Shown: positions 59,496 to 64,000 of the stretch, in pieces
Layout: each line of letters opens with the position of its first letter
Position numbering within the stretch: position 1 is the first letter of the stretch
NCBI RefSeq assembly: GCF_003366055.1
Contig: NZ_CP025544.1
Span: 248,001-312,000, forward strand
Direction of reading: 5' to 3'
DNA: 64,000 nt
DNA from: Candidatus Chromulinivorax destructor
GTDB taxonomy: Bacteria > Babelota > Babeliae > Babelales > Chromulinivoraceae
Notes under the pieces: model-generated
Told to the model about the DNA's origin: nothing
The model's input: the letters and a program-made list of their open reading frames with translations, nothing else
Databases searched by the model: none
Made by a program: the position numbers and the translations under genes

Positions 59496-60733
59496 TATTC
59501 AAATAACCCTTGTTCTTTGATAACAGCTGGTAATTCAATTGAACCATCTGCTTGTTGATACGTTTCCATTAAAGCAACCATTAATCGTGGTAATGCCAAA
59601 GATGAAGCGTTCAGTGTATGTGCATGTACCGTTTTACCGCCTTTAAATTCACGGTAACGAATTCCACCACGACGAGCTTGAAATGCATGACAATTACTTG
59701 CAGAAGATACTTCATAATAAGCTTTTTGGCCAGGCATCCACACTTCAATATCATATGTTTTAACTGACTGGAATGATGTATCTTGTGCTGCTAACAATGA
59801 AACTCTGTAATGAAGTCCAAGCATTTGCAAAATATTTTCTGCTGCTGCAACCATTTTTTCAAGTTCTTTTGCAGATTCTTCAGGTGTTACAATTGAGTAT
59901 AATTCTAATTTTTCAAATTCATGGATTCTAATTAAACCACGCTCAGCGCTGCCATAGCCACCAGCTTCACGACGGAAACAACTTGTCCAAGCTGTCATGC
60001 GAACTGGTAATTGAGCTCGATCCAAAATCATATCACGATACATATTTGTCAAGTTGACTTCTGAAGTTGGTGACAAATATAAATCTTCATTTTCAACTTT
60101 ATACACACCATCAGCAAATTTAGGTAATTGTCCTGCAGCTTCTAATGATTTTGTATTAACTAAATATGGTGGTAATATCGGAGTAAAACCATGTTTAATA
60201 TTATTTTTTAACATAAGCATGGTTAAAGAATATAACAATTTAACCGCATCGCCTTTGTATAAAGCAAAGTTACTTCCTGTCATACGAGCTGCTGCTTCAA
60301 AGTCAAACCAACCTAAATTATTACCTAACTCAACGTGGCTTTGTGGCTCAAAATCAAATGTTGGTTTTGCACCAATTTCTCGTACAACAACGTTTGCTTC
60401 TTTGTTACCAGTTGGAACATCTTCTTCAGCTGGATTTGGACATGATGCATATAAATTTTTAAATTCAGCTTCAGCAAGTGCAAGCTCTTGTTCTTTTTGT
60501 TTTAAAATTTTACTAATTTCAATAGATCGTGATCTTATTTCATCGGTAACTTGTTGTTTAGCTTGCGATGCAAGCTTATTTTTTTCTTCTCGTAAAGCAT
60601 CTACTTCAGTAGAAATAGCACGAAAAGCTTTATCTGCATCAAGCAAAGCCTGGATGTTAAAGCGAGGATCTTTTTTTTCAATACGAGCAACTATGTTATG
60701 CTCATTATTTCTAAGCTGCGCTAAATCAATCAT
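59495..60733 (-). CDS. serS: Seryl-tRNA synthetase
   Basis: 412 residues from ATG (MIDLAQLRNNEHNIVARIEK), chosen because GGAG is about seven bases ahead. N-terminal long coiled-coil arm ('EVDALREEKNKLASQAKQQV'). Class II motifs: motif 2 'MTAWTSCFRREAGGYGSAER' then GLIRIHEFEK, motif 3 'LNASSLALPRLMVALMETYQ'. Charges tRNA-Ser. Expected length. First gene of the block with DUF58 downstream. Confidence 0.95.
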   Translation of the reverse strand: MIDLAQLRNNEHNIVARIEKKDPRFNIQALLDADKAFRAISTEVDALREEKNKLASQAKQQVTDEIRSRSIEISKILKQKEQELALAEAEFKNLYASCPNPAEEDVPTGNKEANVVVREIGAKPTFDFEPQSHVELGNNLGWFDFEAAARMTGSNFALYKGDAVKLLYSLTMLMLKNNIKHGFTPILPPYLVNTKSLEAAGQLPKFADGVYKVENEDLYLSPTSEVNLTNMYRDMILDRAQLPVRMTAWTSCFRREAGGYGSAERGLIRIHEFEKLELYSIVTPEESAKELEKMVAAAENILQMLGLHYRVSLLAAQDTSFQSVKTYDIEVWMPGQKAYYEVSSASNCHAFQARRGGIRYREFKGGKTVHAHTLNASSLALPRLMVALMETYQQADGSIELPAVIKEQGLFE

Positions 60734-60884
60734 GTAAAACTCCAAAAAACTAAGAACAAGTTATGAACGAACACCAATTTTATTTTAGTATATCATAAAA
60801 ATTAAGGTCGTAACAGATACCTGCAACGACCTTATAATGAATAAATCTCTTATCGCCTAAGGTAAAACCTTACGTTACTTACTA

Positions 60885-61169
60885 TTATAAGTGAGCTGAA
60901 CGAACGATTTCTCTAAGATTTTTGCCTGCTTTAAATTTAGGAACTGTTACTTTAGGAATATCAATTTTTTCTTTAGTAGCAGGGTTAATACCTTTACGAG
61001 CAGGGCGCTCAGAAATTAAGAATGAACCAAAGCCAGTGATTGAAACTTTTTTACCTTGTTTCAATGCTCTTTCAACGATTCTTGTTAATGCGTCTAAAAC
61101 ACGAGAAACGTCTTTTTTGCTAAAAGTTGTTTCTTCGCTCAGTGCATTGATTAAATCAGTTTTGTTCAT
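60885..61169 (-). CDS. hup: HU-family DNA-binding protein
   Basis: 94 residues: 'MNKTDLINALSEETTFSKKD', 'GFGSFLISERPARKGINPAT' and 'VPKFKAGKNLREIV'. The RKGxNPxT arm binds the DNA minor groove. Bends and compacts DNA. GGAGG lies six bases before the ATG. A weak hairpin (TAAGGTAAAACCTTA near 60854-60869) follows. The upstream stretch 61170-61426 holds a near-palindrome at 61222-61241 (GCAAGATTTATAAACCTTGC) of unknown meaning. Confidence 0.95.
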   Translation of the reverse strand: MNKTDLINALSEETTFSKKDVSRVLDALTRIVERALKQGKKVSITGFGSFLISERPARKGINPATKEKIDIPKVTVPKFKAGKNLREIVRSAHL

Positions 61170-61426
61170 CTATGCCTCCAAAAAAAGTTAAATATAGTTA
61201 TTACGCTGCTTATTTTACCTGGCAAGATTTATAAACCTTGCTGTATCAAAGAGTAATTTTATTTACTCATTTGTCAAATTCATTCTGTATTTTTTGCATA
61301 AAAGACGACAACCTTGGGCAAATACCATGTCTAAGGCTTTATTTCTTTATTATTGTTCTCCATGATTTTTTTTGATATTTTAGTAAAAACTCACAATGAG
61401 CTTTGCAACTTTAAAAAGGTATTTTT

Positions 61427-62263
61427 ATGCTTATAGATACTCACTGTCATATTAACATTATGCTACGTGGATACAAGACCAAATCAGCTTATACAAAGCT
61501 TACACCTGAAGAAATAATTCAAGCAAATGCCATTGTTCAACAAGCATTTGACAACGACACGACATGCATCATCAATGTTGGCACTGATCTGATCGAAAGC
61601 ACAACATGCGTAGAAATTGCACAAATGTATGAAAATTGCTTTGCAATTGTCGGAATTCATCCAAATGATCTAACTGATAGCTGGAAAGATGAATTTGCCC
61701 ACATTCAGTCGCTTGTCAAAAATAGCCATGAAAATAAAATTATTGGCATCGGTGAGTGCGGTATCGATATGCATTATGAAGGCTATAACTTAGCTAGGCA
61801 ACAAGATGCTTTTAAGGCTCATATTGAGCTTGCACTTGAACATAATCTTGCTCTTTCTATCCATTCTCGCGATGCTGCAGAAGAAACGTTTAAAATTATT
61901 GATGAATATGCAAAAGAATCAAATTTTAAAGGCATTATGCATTGCTATGCATACGACCAAGGATACGCACAACAAGCAATCGACTTCAATCTTGTTTTAG
62001 GCATTGGTGCAACCCTGACCTACCCTAAAAATGAAGTATTGCGTTCTATTGTTAAATCTGTACAACTTGAACAGATAGTTTTAGAAACTGACGCACCTTT
62101 TTTACCTCCTCAAATTATGCGTGGAAAACAAAACAGCCCTGCAAATATAAAAATAGTGGCTGAATATATTGCGCAATTAAGACAAACATCGTATGAAAAC
62201 GTTGCAAACACAACAACTACGACAGTAAAAAAATTATTCAACTTGTCACAAAAACTTGCATAA
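61427..62263 (+). CDS. tatD: TatD-family metal-dependent deoxyribonuclease
   Basis: 278 residues. TIM-barrel metallohydrolase: 'MLIDTHCHINIMLRGYK' with H-x-H, 'AIVGIHPNDLTDSWK', 'IIGIGECGIDMHYEGYN' (metal-bridging Glu), 'LSIHSRDA', 'GIMHCYA', and 'IVLETDAPFLPPQ'. Acts as a 3'-5' exonuclease in family members. AAAGG precedes the ATG. It lies 58 bases before the symporter gene. Confidence 0.92.
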   Translation: MLIDTHCHINIMLRGYKTKSAYTKLTPEEIIQANAIVQQAFDNDTTCIINVGTDLIESTTCVEIAQMYENCFAIVGIHPNDLTDSWKDEFAHIQSLVKNSHENKIIGIGECGIDMHYEGYNLARQQDAFKAHIELALEHNLALSIHSRDAAEETFKIIDEYAKESNFKGIMHCYAYDQGYAQQAIDFNLVLGIGATLTYPKNEVLRSIVKSVQLEQIVLETDAPFLPPQIMRGKQNSPANIKIVAEYIAQLRQTSYENVANTTTTTVKKLFNLSQKLA

Positions 62264-62321
62264 GAAAGCTATTTTGCCTATTCTAAGCAGTAATAAGCTT
62301 TTAAAAAATTAAGGATTTATC

Positions 62322-63731
62322 GTGTTTTCATCAATGATCGAAGCTTTTATTGTCTATTTTTCACTTTTGCTTGGAGTCGGACTGTATTTTTATCATAAAA
62401 ATAAATCACAAGAAGATTTTGCTCTTGGCGGAAGAAAATTAAATTATTGGGTTACCGCAATCTCAGCACAAGCAAGCGATATGAGCGATTGGTTATTTAT
62501 GGGTTTTCCTGGTGCAATTTATGCTCACGGACTCATCGATATATGGACAGCTGTTGGCCTTGTGTTTTTTATGTTTTTAACCTGGCACTACATTGCGCCA
62601 AAATTTAGAACTGCAACTGAACATACCAATAGCCAAACACTTCCATCGTTTTTACAAACAAAATTTCATGGAACAAACAACGCGATTCGTATAATTGGTG
62701 GATTACTTGGGTTATATTTTTTCATATTTTATATTGCAGCAAATCTTGTCGGATTAGGTAAAATATTTGAAACCGCATTTAACATTAATTACCATTATGG
62801 AATCCTTATAGGTCTTGTAATTACGCTGACGTACACGCTACTTGGTGGTTTAATGGCGATTGCATGGAGCAATCTATTTCAAGGGCTTTTTTTACTTGTT
62901 GTTATACTCATTGTGCCATTTTATGCGATGCATCAATGTGGTGGTTTGCATGCAATCATAGATAATTTATTGCACAACCAAAGTCCCAGTTTTTTATCAA
63001 TACTTTCCACAGATACGAATCTTTTAATTTCAATCTTTTTTAGCGCAACTGCATGGGGTCTTGGCTATTTTGGGCAACCACATATACTGATGAACTTCAT
63101 GAGTATTGATGATGTATCAAAAATGAAAAAAGCTAAATATGTTGGCTTAAGCTGGCAAATTCTTGTCTTGACTGCAGCTGCTTTAGTAGGGCTTGTTGGC
63201 AAAGTATTTGTACAACCTGCGCTTGCTAACCCAGAACTTGTTTTTGTCGTTATGGTACAAACAATGTTTACGCCATTTTTTGCAGGTCTTATTTTATGCG
63301 CTATTTTAGCAGCAACAATTTCAACTATAACATCTCTCTCAATTGTTTCAGCATCCATTATTGGGCATGATTTATACTACCCTTGCATACAAAGAAAAGT
63401 ATCTGCCCATGAAAAATTACTCTTTACTCGGGCTGCAATTTTTATTATTCCGGTTATCTCTTTGCTTGCAGTATTTTATAATACAAGCTCGGTTTTTAAG
63501 CTTGTGCATTACGCATGGTCTGGTTTAGGTTGTACCTTTGGACCGCTTGTTATTCTTTCGCTCTACAGTAAATTTGTAACCCCTCAAGGTGCGTTAGCTG
63601 GCTTAATTGCTGGTGGCTTAACAGGTATATTTTGGCCAGTCACAAGCTCAATTCCAACACTTGTTATTGGATTTAGTATAAATTTTATCGCAACATATAT
63701 CGTTTCTAAATTAACAAAGGATCATGCATGA
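62322..63731 (+). CDS. putP: Sodium/solute symporter (PutP-like SSS family)
   Basis: 469 residues with about twelve or thirteen membrane spans. 'EDFALGGRKLNYWVTAISAQ' and 'ASDMSDWLFMGFPGAIYAHG' are SSS signatures; 'ILAATISTITSLSIVSASII' is the Na+ site region. PutP imports proline with Na+. Substrate cannot be fixed here. The start is GTG, and its stop (TGA) overlaps the ATG of the next gene. It suggests amino-acid import for a host-dependent cell. Confidence 0.9.
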   Translation: MFSSMIEAFIVYFSLLLGVGLYFYHKNKSQEDFALGGRKLNYWVTAISAQASDMSDWLFMGFPGAIYAHGLIDIWTAVGLVFFMFLTWHYIAPKFRTATEHTNSQTLPSFLQTKFHGTNNAIRIIGGLLGLYFFIFYIAANLVGLGKIFETAFNINYHYGILIGLVITLTYTLLGGLMAIAWSNLFQGLFLLVVILIVPFYAMHQCGGLHAIIDNLLHNQSPSFLSILSTDTNLLISIFFSATAWGLGYFGQPHILMNFMSIDDVSKMKKAKYVGLSWQILVLTAAALVGLVGKVFVQPALANPELVFVVMVQTMFTPFFAGLILCAILAATISTITSLSIVSASIIGHDLYYPCIQRKVSAHEKLLFTRAAIFIIPVISLLAVFYNTSSVFKLVHYAWSGLGCTFGPLVILSLYSKFVTPQGALAGLIAGGLTGIFWPVTSSIPTLVIGFSINFIATYIVSKLTKDHA

Positions 63732-64000
63732 AACTAATTATATCGGCATGTATTTTAATGTTGTATTGTCTCAATTTTAGTGCACTTACTGCACAAGAAG
63801 AAGGCTATGAATCTATCTCTTTAACAGCAGATGATCATGCAGGACTCATCTTGCTAAATCAAAATTTTGTACAAGCTGCAAAAAATAATGATACGACCCA
63901 AGCTGAGCAGCTTATAACACAAGGCGTTGATATTAATTATCAAGATGAACTTGGAAATACTGCGGCTCATTATGCATGGTCTGCAGATACTAAATTTTAT
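63728..64000 (+). CDS. Secreted ankyrin-repeat protein (partial, runs off the window)
   Basis: The ATG overlaps the PutP stop (ATGA). A signal peptide is present (LIISACILMLYCLNFSALTA). After an acidic linker, 'FVQAAKNNDTTQAEQLITQG' and 'VDINYQDELGNTAAHYAWS' form the first ankyrin repeat. The gene continues past the right edge. Style matches the other secreted ankyrin proteins in the window. Confidence 0.82.
   Translation, partial: MKLIISACILMLYCLNFSALTAQEEGYESISLTADDHAGLILLNQNFVQAAKNNDTTQAEQLITQGVDINYQDELGNTAAHYAWSADTKFY

Noticed and set aside
60054-60737. Long plus-strand reading frame opposite serS (227 residues)
   Set aside because: It lies fully antisense to a well-supported serS, has no ribosome site, and its composition is the mirror of the serS codon pattern.
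61222-61241. Near-palindrome GCAAGATTTATAAACCTTGC before HU
   Set aside because: Could be an operator but stands alone, has one mismatch and no regulator next to it; not enough for a feature call.

Overview
The window is AT-rich bacterial DNA, roughly two-thirds A+T by eye, densely coded and mostly on the minus strand. A large share of the proteins carry an N-terminal signal peptide. Many are ankyrin-type repeat proteins or enzymes of a kind normally found in the cytosol or in eukaryotes. This, together with outer-membrane beta-barrels and an ATP-dependent DNA ligase, suggests a host-associated or intracellular bacterium. My best guess is the Dependentiae (TM6/Babeliae) lineage. That is inference from gene style; a 16S or marker-gene search would be needed to confirm it.

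Layout. 0-13.5 kb: mostly secreted proteins, with ankyrin-like proteins, a PPP-type phosphatase beside an FtsH-like M41 peptidase lacking its ATPase, an ABC exporter, a secreted GNAT, a mitochondrial-carrier-family protein, a beta-barrel and a DUF2779 nuclease. 13.5-24 kb: an S51 peptidase, an AAA ATPase, a Nudix protein, an M48-like peptidase, surface proteins, and a secreted O-methyltransferase with a GntR regulator behind a repeated operator-like sequence. 24.3-35.6 kb: an accessory region with decayed IS30, IS200/IS605 and IS5-type transposases, a duplicated pseudogene, two M48-like paralogues that lost HExxH, a HEPN-like protein, and a transposase/toxin-domain fusion next to a repeat protein that may be its immunity partner. 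Three copies of one terminator-type repeat punctuate this region, and the last abuts a tRNA-Asp.

35.6-64 kb is mostly housekeeping: tRNAs (Asp, Asn, Val, Met, Leu), SppA, MreC, a Dus enzyme, GatA/GatC, a MATE exporter, RsmG, DNA ligase, PgsA, SecD, HemW, a DUF58 protein, SerS, HU, TatD and a PutP-like symporter. More secreted ankyrin, beta-barrel and beta-propeller proteins are interspersed.

The sequence implies a cell that exports many small enzymes and repeat proteins, imports solutes, and has a periodically invaded accessory region. The strongest leads are the secreted mitochondrial carrier homologue, the toxin-like transposase fusion with its repeat-protein neighbour, the ATPase-less FtsH peptidase and phosphatase pair, and UGA codons at tryptophan positions in two unrelated transposase remnants.
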